Assembly (NCBI GenBank): GCA_904394215.1
Contig: CAJFNF010000003.1
Span: 1 to 64,000, forward strand
Direction: 5' to 3'
DNA: 64,000 nt
Origin: an uncultured Faecalibacterium sp.
GTDB lineage: Bacteria > Bacillota > Clostridia > Oscillospirales > Ruminococcaceae
The notes beneath the pieces were generated by a model, which was given only the letters and a program-made list of their open reading frames with translations, did not search any database and was not told the origin of the DNA. Position numbers and translations under genes: made by a program. Position 1 is the first letter of the stretch; each line of letters begins with the position of its first letter. Below, piece by piece: positions 23,552-32,290 of the stretch.

Positions 23552-24745
23552 ATGAAGATGAATCAGCACTATAACGAGCTGAAGGCCAGCTACCTGTTTG
23601 TGGACATCAACCACCGGGTGACCGCCTTCCAGCAGGCCCATCCTGACCGGGAGGTCATCCGCCTGGGCATCGGCGACGTGACCCGCCCCCTGGCCAAGAG
23701 CGTGGTCAAGGCCATGGAGGACGCTGTCCAGGAGATGGGCACCGCCGAGGGATTCCACGGCTACGGCCCCGAGCAGGGCTATGACTTCCTGCGGAATGCC
23801 GTCCAGGGCTATTATGGCCAGCGGGGCGTCCAGCTGGAGGCCGACGAAATTTTCATCAGCGACGGCGCCAAGAGCGACCTGGCCAATGTGCTGGGCCTGT
23901 TTGACACCGACAACACCGTCCTGGTCCCCGACCCCGTCTATCCCACCTACGTGGATGACAACGTCACCGACGGCCGCAAGATCATCTACGCCCCCACCAG
24001 CCAGGAGAACGGCTTCCTGGCCATGCCGGATCCTTCGGTGAAGGCCGACATCATCTATATCTGCAGCCCCAACAACCCCACCGGCGCCGCCTACAACCGG
24101 GATCAGCTGAAGCAGTGGGTGGACTATGCCAAGTCCATCGGCGCCGTGATCCTCTACGACGCCGCCTATGAGTGCTTCATCTCGGACGACAGCCTGGCCC
24201 GCAGCATCTTTGAGGTGGAGGGTGCCAAGGAGTGCGCCATCGAGATCTGCTCCTTCTCCAAGATTGCCGGCTTCACCGGCACCCGCTGCGGCTACACCGT
24301 GGTGCCCCACCAGCTGGAGCGTGAGGGGATGAACCTGAACAAGCTGTGGCTCCGCCGCCAGACCACCAAGTTCAACGGCGTGCCCTATATCGTCCAGCGG
24401 GGCGCTGCCGCCGTCTTTACCGAGGAGGGCATGGCCGAGATCCAGGCCAACCTGGACTACTACCGCAAGAACGCCAAGGTGATTGCCGACATGCTGACCG
24501 AGTGCGGCGTCTGGTACTGCGGCGGCCACAACAGCCCCTATATCTGGCTGCGCTGCCCCGGCAACATGGACAGCTGGACCTTCTTTGACTGGCTGCTGGA
24601 ACATGCCGGCGTGGTGGGCACCCCCGGCGTGGGCTTCGGCAATTGCGGCGAGGGTTACTTCCGCCTGACCGCTTTCGGCGATGCAGAAAAGACCCGCATC
24701 GCTGCCCAGCGGATCAAGGAGGCCATCCTCTCCCTGAACAAGTAA
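23552..24745 (+). CDS. dapL: LL-diaminopimelate aminotransferase
   Basis: 397 residues, PLP enzyme that makes LL-DAP directly from tetrahydrodipicolinate and glutamate, bypassing acylated intermediates. The N-terminus (NQHYNELKASYLFVDINHRV) and VIRLGIGDVTRPLAKSVVKAM are characteristic of the DapL family; PNNPTGAAYNRDQL, LYDAAYECFISDD and the Schiff-base lysine in SFSKIAGFTGTRCGYTVVP follow, with the C-terminal GFGNCGEGYFRLTAF. RBS GAGAGGGAG. Second gene of the dapF-dapL operon; a strong terminator follows. Confidence 0.96.
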   Translation: MKMNQHYNELKASYLFVDINHRVTAFQQAHPDREVIRLGIGDVTRPLAKSVVKAMEDAVQEMGTAEGFHGYGPEQGYDFLRNAVQGYYGQRGVQLEADEIFISDGAKSDLANVLGLFDTDNTVLVPDPVYPTYVDDNVTDGRKIIYAPTSQENGFLAMPDPSVKADIIYICSPNNPTGAAYNRDQLKQWVDYAKSIGAVILYDAAYECFISDDSLARSIFEVEGAKECAIEICSFSKIAGFTGTRCGYTVVPHQLEREGMNLNKLWLRRQTTKFNGVPYIVQRGAAAVFTEEGMAEIQANLDYYRKNAKVIADMLTECGVWYCGGHNSPYIWLRCPGNMDSWTFFDWLLEHAGVVGTPGVGFGNCGEGYFRLTAFGDAEKTRIAAQRIKEAILSLNK

Positions 24746-24762
24746 GACAGGACCTTTTTCAG

Positions 24763-24795
24763 GCAGGGCTGCTCACCGGGGCGGCCCTGCTTTTT
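24763..24795 (+). terminator. Terminator after dapL
   Basis: GCAGGGC...GCCCTGC (with extra inner GC pairs) followed by TTTTTG. Confidence 0.85.
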
Positions 24796-24821
24796 GTTTC
24801 CAAAGCCGAAGGGGTTTGACG

Positions 24822-24850
24822 TTGAAACGAGTCGTTTTTTATGCTATACT
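24822..24850 (+). promoter_or_regulatory. Promoter with a 13-bp palindrome in its spacer, upstream of the YhcH-like gene
   Basis: TTGAAA (24822-24827), 17-bp spacer, TGC then TATACT (24845-24850). The palindrome AAACGA-g-TCGTTT (24825-24837) overlaps the -35 box and the spacer, an ideal place for a repressor. Confidence 0.65.
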
Positions 24851-24901
24851 GGCCCATAGGACGCACCAGACCGGCGCGCCCGCCAAGGAACGGAGGATAC
24901 C

Positions 24902-25375
24902 ATGATTTTTGATACCCTGAACAACCTGCCCAACTACCTGGGCATGAGCAGTTATCTGGATGCCGCCATCGAGTACATCATGGCCCGGGACATCACCACC
25001 CTGCCCGAGGGCCGCACCCGCGTCAGCGGGGATGCGGTGACGGTGGATGTCCGCACCATGACCCCCCAGCCGGGGGAAAAGGTGGACTTCGCCTGCCGGG
25101 AAAACTGCCTGACCCTGGTCACCGACCTGTCGGGCAGCGAGATGTTTGAAGTCTCTCTGGGGGAGTTTGCCCTGAAGAAGCCGGCAGAGGGCCAGGGCCC
25201 TGCCTGGGGCAGTGCTCCCACCAGCGCTGCCGGCATGCTGTCGGAAGGGCGGTTTGCCCTGTTCCTGGCCGGCGAGCCCTATAAGGTGGGCATCAAGGCT
25301 CAGGGCTGCGGCAAAATCAAACAGGCTGTCTTCCTGATCGCCCTGGAAGAAGAGGAAGACGGCGCCGGCAAATGA
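24902..25375 (+). CDS. YhcH/YjgK/YiaL (DUF386) family protein, divergent
   Basis: 157 residues. The N-terminus MIFDTLNNLPNYLGMSSYLDAAIEYI and LPEGRTRVSGDAVTVDVRTMTPQPGEKVDFACREN match the YhcH/YjgK/YiaL beta-barrel family, whose members are linked to sialic acid and other sugar catabolism, possibly as anomerases. The usual metal/substrate motif (HRxYxDxxxxxxGxE) is replaced by CRENCLTLVTDLSGSE, so the histidine and aspartate ligands are missing; the protein may be non-enzymatic or bind another ligand. RBS GGAGG with a 5-base spacer. It has its own promoter with a likely operator. The GNAT gene 83 bases downstream may be cotranscribed. Confidence 0.75.
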   Translation: MIFDTLNNLPNYLGMSSYLDAAIEYIMARDITTLPEGRTRVSGDAVTVDVRTMTPQPGEKVDFACRENCLTLVTDLSGSEMFEVSLGEFALKKPAEGQGPAWGSAPTSAAGMLSEGRFALFLAGEPYKVGIKAQGCGKIKQAVFLIALEEEEDGAGK

Positions 25376-25458
25376 ATTTCGTCTGCCAGAAGGTCCCGGC
25401 GCAGGGGCGAAAAGGCCGCCATGCCGGGCACTGACTTGAAAAGGGAGGGGATGTTGGT

Positions 25459-25980
25459 ATGAAGATTGAAAACATCGAGACCCCGCGCCTGTGTCTGCGC
25501 GGCTTTGCGCCCGAGGACGCACCCTTTGCCATGGGCCTGTGGAACGATGCTTCCACCGGCCGGTGGCTGTCGGACCCCCGGATTGAGGATATTCCGGATC
25601 AGGAGGCCTATCTGAAGACCATCGAAGGCCTGGGGGATGCCCTGGACTGCTGCTACCTGGTGGCGGTGGACAAGGACACCGGGGAGCGGATCGGCACCTG
25701 CAGCTTCATGCCGGAAAACAACGGCCGCACCTACGACCTGGCCTATGCCGTGGACCCCAGCCGTCAGCGCCATGGGTACGGCACCGAGATGGTGGAGGCC
25801 CTGATCGACTACGCCCGGGCCCGCCGGGCCGGCGCAGTCACCGTCAAGATTGCCAAGGAAAACAAGGCTTCCAATGCCCTGGCCCGGAAGGTGGGGGCCC
25901 AGATCATTGCCACCGGCTCTTTCACCAAGGGCGGCACCGGCGAGGTCATCCCCAACTATCTCTACGAGCTGAAACTGTAA
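25459..25980 (+). CDS. GNAT family N-acetyltransferase (RimJ/RimL-like)
   Basis: 173 residues. ENIETPRLCLRGFAPEDAPF opens a typical Acetyltransf_3 domain; motif A is DPSRQRHGYGTEMVEALIDYA (acetyl-CoA pyrophosphate loop QRHGYG), and VKIAKENKASNALARKVGAQI is the C-terminal part of the fold. Such proteins acetylate amino groups of proteins, antibiotics or small amines; the substrate here is unknown. RBS AAGGGAGG. A bidirectional terminator follows directly. Confidence 0.9.
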   Translation: MKIENIETPRLCLRGFAPEDAPFAMGLWNDASTGRWLSDPRIEDIPDQEAYLKTIEGLGDALDCCYLVAVDKDTGERIGTCSFMPENNGRTYDLAYAVDPSRQRHGYGTEMVEALIDYARARRAGAVTVKIAKENKASNALARKVGAQIIATGSFTKGGTGEVIPNYLYELKL

Positions 25981-25989
25981 CGCAACCAG

Positions 25990-26029
25990 AAAAGCCCCGC
26001 GCATTCCAACCGGAAGCGCGGGGCTTTTT
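25990..26029. terminator. Bidirectional terminator between GNAT and SPFH genes
   Basis: AAAAGCCCCGCGC...GCGCGGGGCTTTT, a perfect 13-bp stem, then TTTTTG on the plus strand. Confidence 0.92.
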
Positions 26030-26039
26030 GTATCTGTGC

Positions 26040-26951
26040 TTACTTGGCAGAGGCGGCGGGATCAGTCAGCAGCTCCTTGATGGAGGGGACCACGGCCCCA
26101 AGGTTCTGCAGCTCGGAGGGGATGATGATCTTGGTGGCCTTGCCGTTGGCAACCTTGGCCAGGGCCTCCAGGCTCCGCAGGGCCAGCACCTTGTCCTCCG
26201 GCTTGGCCTCGTTCAGCAGCCGGATGGCGTCGGCCTCGGCCTGCTGGATGGCCAGGATGGCCTGGGCCTGGCCTTCGGCTTCCAGGATCCGCTGCTGCTT
26301 GACAGCGTCGGCCCGCAGGATGGCAGCCTCTTTTTCGCCCTCGGCGGCAGTGATGGCGGCCTGTTTTTCGCCTTCTGCCTTCAGGATGACGGCGCGCTTT
26401 TCCCGCTCGGCCTTCATCTGTTTCTCCATGGCGTCCTGGATCTCAGCCGGCGGGGTAATGTTCTTGACCTCCACACGGTTGACCTTGATGCCCCACTTGT
26501 CGGTGGCTTCGTCCAGGATGGCGGTGATCTTGGAGTTGATGACGTCGCGGCTGGACAGGGTGTGGTCCAGCTCCATCTCGCCGATGATGTTCCGCAGGGT
26601 GGTGGCGGACAGGCTTTCCAGGGCGGCGATGGGCTGGTTGACGCCGTAAGTATACAGCTTGGCGTCCATCACCTGGAAAAAGACCACTGTGTCAATCTGG
26701 ATGGTGACGTTGTCCCGGGTGATGACAGGCTGGGGCGGGAAGTCCCCCACCTGCTCCTTCAGGCTGACCTTTTTGGAGACCCGCTCCACAAAGGGGATTT
26801 TGACATGGAGGCCGGCCTCCCAGGTGGCGGAGTAGACGCCCAGACGCTCGATCACGTAGACGGTGGACTGGGGCACGATCACAATGTTGGTGATGACAAT
26901 GACGAGGACTACGAGGATCAGCGCCAGGATCAGGAAAGTCATGATGGGCAT
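26040..26951 (-). CDS. SPFH/Band 7 domain protein (QmcA/stomatin-like)
   Basis: 303 residues. An N-terminal membrane helix (TFLILALILVVLVIVITNIV) is followed by the Band 7 domain (VPQSTVYVIERLGVYSATWEAGLHVKIPFVERVSKKVSLKEQ) and a long Ala/Glu-rich coiled coil (KAEREKRAVILKAEGEKQAAITAAEGEKEAAI). Proteins of this kind form oligomeric platforms in membrane microdomains. It is encoded 18 bases after an NfeD-type protein, the standard partner, with which it forms an operon driven by the promoter at 27472-27500. Confidence 0.93.
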   Translation of the reverse strand: MPIMTFLILALILVVLVIVITNIVIVPQSTVYVIERLGVYSATWEAGLHVKIPFVERVSKKVSLKEQVGDFPPQPVITRDNVTIQIDTVVFFQVMDAKLYTYGVNQPIAALESLSATTLRNIIGEMELDHTLSSRDVINSKITAILDEATDKWGIKVNRVEVKNITPPAEIQDAMEKQMKAEREKRAVILKAEGEKQAAITAAEGEKEAAILRADAVKQQRILEAEGQAQAILAIQQAEADAIRLLNEAKPEDKVLALRSLEALAKVANGKATKIIIPSELQNLGAVVPSIKELLTDPAASAK

Positions 26952-26969
26952 GGGGTACGCTCCTTTCTG

Positions 26970-27413
26970 TCAGTGGATGGGTGTCTCAACGGGGACAGGC
27001 TCGACCATCAGCAGGGTGCTGTGGATTTCTGCCACACGGCAGCGTTCTCCGGGCTGGAAGGCGGTGCCGGGCAGGGCCCGGGCGTTCCAGTCCACGCCGT
27101 CCAGACGGACCCGGCCGGGCAACTCGTCGGTGACGGGTGTGAGGACGGTGGCAATCCGGCCGATGTTCAGGTCGGCGTTGGTGGGAACAGGAGGCTTCTT
27201 CAGCCTGGCAGCCAGGGGCCGCAGGGCCAGCAGGCAGATCACGCTTACAGCCACAAAGATCACCGACTGGGCCAGCAGGCTGTCGGTGAACAGGCAGCTG
27301 ATGAGGGCAGCGGCGCTGCCCACAGCAAACCAGACCGACACCAGGTTGAAGGTGGAAGCCTCGACGAACAGGAGGATGATGGTGGCGATCAGCCACCCGA
27401 CGGGCTGAATCAT
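26970..27413 (-). CDS. NfeD-like membrane protein
   Basis: 147 residues: two to three membrane helices (VGWLIATIILLFVEASTFNL; AVGSAAALISCLFTDSLLAQ; VIFVAVSVICLLALRPL) followed by the C-terminal OB-fold domain (GRIATVLTPVTDELPGRVRLDGVDWNARA). It lacks the ClpP-like protease half of long NfeD. I start it at ATG 27413, five to six bases after AAGGAG, not at 27500, which lies inside the promoter. NfeD proteins work with the SPFH partner encoded next. Confidence 0.9.
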   Translation of the reverse strand: MIQPVGWLIATIILLFVEASTFNLVSVWFAVGSAAALISCLFTDSLLAQSVIFVAVSVICLLALRPLAARLKKPPVPTNADLNIGRIATVLTPVTDELPGRVRLDGVDWNARALPGTAFQPGERCRVAEIHSTLLMVEPVPVETPIH

Positions 27414-27471
27414 AAAATCTCCTTCGCTCTCTTGGGGTGAACCGGCGCGGCAGATGCTGCGCCTTGCTTTT

Positions 27472-27500
27472 ATCCTATTCGATTGTATGAACCAAGTCAA
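27472..27500 (-). promoter_or_regulatory. Promoter of the NfeD-SPFH operon
   Basis: Minus strand TTGACT (27500-27495), 17-bp spacer, TAGGAT (27477-27472). Confidence 0.7.
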
Positions 27501-27551
27501 GCGTTTTCCTCTGGAAGGAGGATTCGGTCACCGAAGTTTGGCGGTTGCAAC

Positions 27552-27583
27552 AAAAAAGCCCGGCACTTTTTGGCAGGCCGGGC
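27552..27583 (-). terminator. Terminator after the GH13 gene
   Basis: Minus strand GCCCGGC-ctgccaaaaagt-GCCGGGC followed by TTTTTTG, 70 bases beyond the GH13 stop codon. Confidence 0.85.
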
Positions 27584-27654
27584 AGAAATTGCGTGCAATT
27601 TTTTGAACAGTGCTGAAAATCAGGAAGGACTTTCCTGAACTTTCAGGCAGTTGG

Positions 27655-29511
27655 TCACTGGTAATCGTAATAGCTGTGGTTGGGGTTGTGGCCGATTTCC
27701 TCCACCGTGATGGTGAAGCCCATGGGGTTCACCTCGGTGAATTTGCCGCTGGACAGCTGCTCCACAATCAGGTGGTCGGTGCGGTTGGCGATGATTTCCG
27801 CCACCTCGTATTCACCGATCCGCTGGTAGTGGAGGATGCCGCCCTCGGCCCGCAGGAACCGGATGCCGCCCTCTTTGAAGGCGTCGCAGGTCCGCCGCAG
27901 CTCGGACAGCTGGGCGATGACAGGGCGCAGCCGCTCCTCGTGGGTGTCCCAGTGGTAGAAGGCCCGGTTGAAGGGGTCGCGGTAGCCCTGCATTCCGATC
28001 TCGTCCCCGTAGTAGACGCAGGGGACGCCGGGCAGGGTGAAGATGATGGCATAGGCCATCTTCAGCAGCACCAGGCCTTCCTCGTAGGCCTCCCCGGTGA
28101 CGCTGCGGCCGCTCTGCCATTCCCGGCCCCGGCCGTTGGCGGGCTCGTCGGCGATGACGGTAAGGGCCCGCTCGGTATCGTGGGTGGACAGGAAATTCAG
28201 GGCGGTGTGGAGGGCGGGGGCAGGGTAGTGCTCGCAGATGGACAGGATCTCGTCGGCCACCTGGTCGGCGGCTTTGCCCCGGACAAAGTCCAGCACCGAG
28301 CACTTGAAGGGGTAGTTCATGACGCTGTCCAGCCCCTTGCCCAGCAGGTAGGTCCGCCGCTGGCCAAAGCCGTATTTGGTGGTGGCGTCCTCCCACACCT
28401 CGCCGATCAACAGCTTGTCAGGGCTGACCCGCTTGACAGCGGTGCGGATTTTCTCGATGAAGGAGTCAGGCAGCTCGTCGGCCACGTCCAGCCGGAAGCC
28501 TGCGGCGCCCCGGCGGAGCCAGGTGTCAATGACGCCCCCCTCACCGGTGATAAATTCCGTGTAGGAGGGGTCCTCCTCGTTGACTTCCGGCAGGGTGCCG
28601 AACCCCCACCAGCTGCGGTAGCCGTTGGTGTACTTGGGGTCGAAGTCATACCAGGAGCGATAGGGGGACTGGGGGTCCCGCCAGGCACCGCCGTTGCCGT
28701 AGCGGCCCTCCTTGTTGAAGTAGAGGCTGTCCGAACCGGTGTGGCTGAACACCCCGTCCAGGATGATCCGGATGCCGAATTTGGCTGCCGCCTGGCACAG
28801 CTCCTCAAAATCCTTGTTGGAACCCAGCAGGGGGTCCACATTCATATAGTTGGCGGTGTTGTACCGGTGGTTGGAGTGGGCCTCAAAGATGGGGTTCAAA
28901 TAAATATAGGTGACCCCCAGATGGTGCAGGTAGGGCAGCTTGCTCTGGATGCCCTTCAGGTCGCCGCCGAAATAGTCCTGGTTCAGGTGGCCGCCGGTCT
29001 CGTTGGGCTGCCAGAAGGGCTCGGCATGCTTATCGGCCCGGTAGATCCGGTCCGAGAAGGGCATGTGCTTGTTTTCCACCGCCTCACAGAAGCGGTCGGG
29101 GAAAATCTGGTAGAACACCCCGCCCTTGACGCAGTCGGGGGTCTCGAAGTCGGGGTCATAGACGGTGAGCTGCCAGCAGTCGCCGTCCTCCCAGGCCAGG
29201 ACCCCCTGGCCCATGCTGCCACGGAAAATTTTGCGGAAGTCGGTGTACAGGTCAAAGTAGTAGAAGTACAGCCCCACGTCCTCCACCCTGACGTCCACCG
29301 AGAAGTGGTTGATGCCGGGGGTCTGGCCGTCAAACTGCATCCGGTAGTAGACGGGGTCCTCTGCGGGGCCGTCCTTCCGGAGGACGAGGTGGGGGTCCAC
29401 ATAGCCCATGTTTTCAGGGATGGTCAGGGCCATATGGACGGTCTGCCCGGCGGGCAGGGCGCCGAAGGGGCGCTTGTAATAGGTATCGCAGCTGTTGAAC
29501 AGGCAATCCAA
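27655..29511 (-). CDS. Glycoside hydrolase family 13 (neopullulanase/cyclomaltodextrinase-like alpha-glucosidase)
   Basis: 618 residues. An N-terminal beta-sandwich (about 1-130) precedes the catalytic barrel. GH13 regions are intact: DGVFSHTG, GFRLDVADELPD (nucleophile Asp), LLIGEVWED (acid/base Glu) and FLSTHDTER (transition-state Asp). The start of the barrel, VKGGVFYQIFPDRFCE, with the N-terminal domain and NQDYFGGDLKGIQSKLPYL, is typical of cytosolic maltodextrin/neopullulanase-type enzymes; no signal peptide is present. Start codon is TTG 29511 behind AAAGGAA; no ATG fits. Next to glucan phosphorylase, it likely debranches or hydrolyses intracellular glucans. The exact subfamily is uncertain. 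Confidence 0.9.
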   Translation of the reverse strand: MDCLFNSCDTYYKRPFGALPAGQTVHMALTIPENMGYVDPHLVLRKDGPAEDPVYYRMQFDGQTPGINHFSVDVRVEDVGLYFYYFDLYTDFRKIFRGSMGQGVLAWEDGDCWQLTVYDPDFETPDCVKGGVFYQIFPDRFCEAVENKHMPFSDRIYRADKHAEPFWQPNETGGHLNQDYFGGDLKGIQSKLPYLHHLGVTYIYLNPIFEAHSNHRYNTANYMNVDPLLGSNKDFEELCQAAAKFGIRIILDGVFSHTGSDSLYFNKEGRYGNGGAWRDPQSPYRSWYDFDPKYTNGYRSWWGFGTLPEVNEEDPSYTEFITGEGGVIDTWLRRGAAGFRLDVADELPDSFIEKIRTAVKRVSPDKLLIGEVWEDATTKYGFGQRRTYLLGKGLDSVMNYPFKCSVLDFVRGKAADQVADEILSICEHYPAPALHTALNFLSTHDTERALTVIADEPANGRGREWQSGRSVTGEAYEEGLVLLKMAYAIIFTLPGVPCVYYGDEIGMQGYRDPFNRAFYHWDTHEERLRPVIAQLSELRRTCDAFKEGGIRFLRAEGGILHYQRIGEYEVAEIIANRTDHLIVEQLSSGKFTEVNPMGFTITVEEIGHNPNHSYYDYQ

Positions 29512-29567
29512 AGTCGGTCGTTCCTTTCCAAATCAACCTCCGGGCCCCTGGTTCCAGATAGACCCAG

Positions 29568-29618
29568 AAAAGGGGAAGCAGACCCCAGCGCCCCAGGCGC
29601 AGGGTCCCTTCCCCCTTC
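29568..29618 (-). terminator. Long hairpin terminator between glgP and the GH13 gene
   Basis: Minus strand AAGGGGGAAG...CTTCCCCTTTT encloses GACCC/GGGTC and GCGCC/GGCGC helices, a long near-continuous stem ending in TTTT. It should reduce read-through from glgP into the GH13 gene. Confidence 0.7.
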
Positions 29619-29637
29619 AAAAGGTTGCAAAATCAGA

Positions 29638-32034
29638 TTATTTGACGGTAGGTGCGTGCCAGATATCCCGCGCGTACTCCAGGACAGCCCGGTCGGCGCT
29701 GAAGATGCCGCTGTTGGCGATGTTCTTCAGGCTCATCTTGGCCCAGTGCTCGCGGTTGGCGTAGAGGCGCTGGACGTCGTGCTGGGCACGGCGGTAATCC
29801 TTGAAGTCGGCCATGACCATATAGGGATCGTTGGAGAACAGGTTGGAGGTGACCTCGTGGAAGTTCTCGCCATTCCAGCCGCGCTCCAGGAAGTTCAGCA
29901 CTTCGTTGGCCACATCGTCGCCGGTGATGAAGGAGCTGGGATGGTAGCCCACCCGCTTCAGGCTCTCCACTTCCTCGGTCAGCATGCCGAAGATGATCTC
30001 GTTGTCACGGCCTGCGGCCTTGGCAATCTCGACGTTGGCGCCGTCCAGGGTGCCCAGGGTGATGGCGCCGTTCAGCATGAACTTCATGTTGCCGGTGCCG
30101 GAAGCCTCGGTGCCGGCCAGGGAGATCTGCTCCGAAACCTCGGAGGCGGGCATCAGGTGCTCGCTCAGGGAGACGCAGTACTCTTCCAGGTAGACAATCC
30201 GCAGCTTCTGGTTGACGGTGGGATCGTTGTTGATCAGGTCGCCCAGCTTGCAGATCATCCGGATCATCTGCTTGGCCATGTAGTAGCCGGGGGCAGCCTT
30301 GGCGCCGAAGATATAGGTCTTGGGAACGAAGTCGGCGTTGGGGTTGGCCTTCAGGTACAGGTACTGGGCAGCGATGTTCAGGGCGTTCAGGTGCTGGCGC
30401 TTGTACTCGTGCATCCGCTTGACCTGGCAGTCAAAGATGGAGTTGGGGTCGATGACCTGGCCGGTGCTCTTGGACAGGTAGTTGGCGAACTCGGTCTTGT
30501 TGGCCAGCTTGATCTTGTTCAGCTCGTTCAGGACAGTCTTGTCGCCCTCGTAGGCGTTCAGCTTGCTCAGAGCGGAAGCATCGTGCTTGTACTCGGTGCC
30601 GATGGTCTCGTCCAGCAGCTTGCACAGGCCAGGGTTTGCGCCCAGCAGCCAGCGGCGGTAAGCAATGCCGTTGGTGACGTTCTTGAAGGCGGCGGGCTTA
30701 TACAGGTAATAGTCGTGGAAGACGCTCTGCTTGATGATCTCGCTGTGCAGCTTGGACACGCCGTTGATGCTGTTGGCGGTGTAGGCGCAGATGTTGGCCA
30801 TCCGGATCTGGTTGTCGCCGATCAGGGCCATATAGTTGATCTTGCCCTCGTCGCCGGGGAAGGCCTTGTTCAGGTCGATGCGGCAGCGGCGGTCCATCTC
30901 GGCCACGATCTGGTAGATGCGGGGCAGGGTCATCTTGAAGATGTCCACGTTCCACTTCTCCAGTGCCTCGGCCATAACGGTGTGGTTGGTGTAGGAGAAG
31001 ACCTTCTGGCAGATGGAGAAGCTCTTGTCCCAGCCAAAGCCGCACTCATCCAGCAGGATGCGCATCATCTCGGGGATGGCCAGGGTGGGATGGGTGTCGT
31101 TCAGCTGGATGGCTACCATGTCGGGCAGGTTCTCCAGGGTGCCGTAGGTGGACAGGTGGTTCTGGACGATGTCGCCCACCGATGCGGCAGACAGGAAGTA
31201 CTGCTGGCGCAGGCGGAGGATCTTGCCTTCCACATGGTTGTCGTTGGGGTACAGGACCTTGGAGATCAGCTCAGCGGAAGCGCTCTTGCTCATGGCGGTG
31301 TTGTACTCGCCCAGAGAGAAGCTGGACATATCGAAATCAGGGGCCTTGGCCTGCCACAGGCGCAGCTTGGCGACGCCGGTGCCGTCATAGCCCTGGACGT
31401 ACATGTCGGAAGGCACAGCCATGACGCTGTTGTAGTTCAGATGCTGGACGTAGTGGAAGCCGTGGTTCCAGTTCTCGCGGATCTGGCCGTCAAAACGGAC
31501 CTCGATGGCCTGCTCGGGATGGCTCTTGAGCCAGACCTGGCCGCCGGGCAGCCAGTTGTCGGCCCGCTCCTGCTGCCAGCCGTCCACGATTTTCTGCTTG
31601 AAGATGCCGTACTCGTACAGGATGGAGTAGCCGGTGCCGCCGATGCCGGTGGTGGCCATGCCGTCCAGATAGCAGGCGGCCAGGCGGCCCAGACCGCCGT
31701 TGCCCAGACCTGCATCGGGCTCTTCCTCATAGATGGTGTCGACGTTGATGTCTGCAGAGGCCAGTGCATCCTTGCAGACTTTGTCCAGGCCCAGGTTCAT
31801 CAGGCTGACTTTCAGGCTGCGGCCCATCAGGAACTCCATGCACAGATAGTAAACCTGCTTGGAGCCTGTGCCAATCACTTTCGACTGGAACTTTTTGTAG
31901 TTGTCGCTCATCATCTGACGGCAGATCAAAGCCAGAGCGCGGTAGATCTGCTGGTTGGAGGCGACAGACAGATCCACGCCGTACTCACTGGTCAGCTTGT
32001 TCTGCAGAAGGGTAGAGAATTCCTTAGTTGTCAT
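29638..32034 (-). CDS. glgP: Glycogen/starch/alpha-glucan phosphorylase
   Basis: 798 residues. It releases glucose 1-phosphate from alpha-1,4-glucans with PLP and phosphate. Seen: YYLCMEFLMGRSL, EEEPDAGLGNGGLGRLAACYLDGMAT, QLNDTHPTLAIPEMMRIL, and the PLP-lysine region ISLAGTEASGTGNMKFMLNG. I start it at ATG 32034 (MTTKEFSTLLQN), seven bases behind AGGAGAT; the ORF-track start at 32247 would add 71 residues of unlikely composition lying in the 5' leader. The promoter at 32262-32290 gives a leader of about 220 bases. The length is normal for bacterial phosphorylases. Confidence 0.96.
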   Translation of the reverse strand: MTTKEFSTLLQNKLTSEYGVDLSVASNQQIYRALALICRQMMSDNYKKFQSKVIGTGSKQVYYLCMEFLMGRSLKVSLMNLGLDKVCKDALASADINVDTIYEEEPDAGLGNGGLGRLAACYLDGMATTGIGGTGYSILYEYGIFKQKIVDGWQQERADNWLPGGQVWLKSHPEQAIEVRFDGQIRENWNHGFHYVQHLNYNSVMAVPSDMYVQGYDGTGVAKLRLWQAKAPDFDMSSFSLGEYNTAMSKSASAELISKVLYPNDNHVEGKILRLRQQYFLSAASVGDIVQNHLSTYGTLENLPDMVAIQLNDTHPTLAIPEMMRILLDECGFGWDKSFSICQKVFSYTNHTVMAEALEKWNVDIFKMTLPRIYQIVAEMDRRCRIDLNKAFPGDEGKINYMALIGDNQIRMANICAYTANSINGVSKLHSEIIKQSVFHDYYLYKPAAFKNVTNGIAYRRWLLGANPGLCKLLDETIGTEYKHDASALSKLNAYEGDKTVLNELNKIKLANKTEFANYLSKSTGQVIDPNSIFDCQVKRMHEYKRQHLNALNIAAQYLYLKANPNADFVPKTYIFGAKAAPGYYMAKQMIRMICKLGDLINNDPTVNQKLRIVYLEEYCVSLSEHLMPASEVSEQISLAGTEASGTGNMKFMLNGAITLGTLDGANVEIAKAAGRDNEIIFGMLTEEVESLKRVGYHPSSFITGDDVANEVLNFLERGWNGENFHEVTSNLFSNDPYMVMADFKDYRRAQHDVQRLYANREHWAKMSLKNIANSGIFSADRAVLEYARDIWHAPTVK

Positions 32035-32261
32035 ACGTGTAATCTCCTGTCCATATCGGTTGGCATGGACGGCGCAGCTGATTTGGGAGACGCCGCCCGG
32101 CGGCTGCCTGCAGCGCCGGGTGTCAGATGCACGCCCATGGTGCGGCCAAACAATTCCGGGTCTTGCGGCACCGTGACTTTTTGGCTGCACTGTAGTAAAA
32201 AACGACGGAACTGCTGCGGTAACTCTCCGCGCTGTTTCTGCGTTCATAACACAACAATGTT

Positions 32262-32290
32262 ATTATAATCACTTCCCGGAGGGAATGCAA
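32262..32290 (-). promoter_or_regulatory. Promoter of glgP
   Basis: Minus strand TTGCAT (32290-32285), 17-bp spacer, TATAAT (32267-32262). The start near 32255 predicts a 220-base leader whose role is unclear. Confidence 0.75.

Noticed and set aside
27610-32268. 1552-aa plus-strand ORF opposite the GH13 and glgP genes
   Set aside because: It is the antisense shadow of two clear minus-strand enzymes; high GC content suppresses stops. The same holds for the 1107-aa ORF at 32609-35932 and the 698-aa ORF at 15342-17438.
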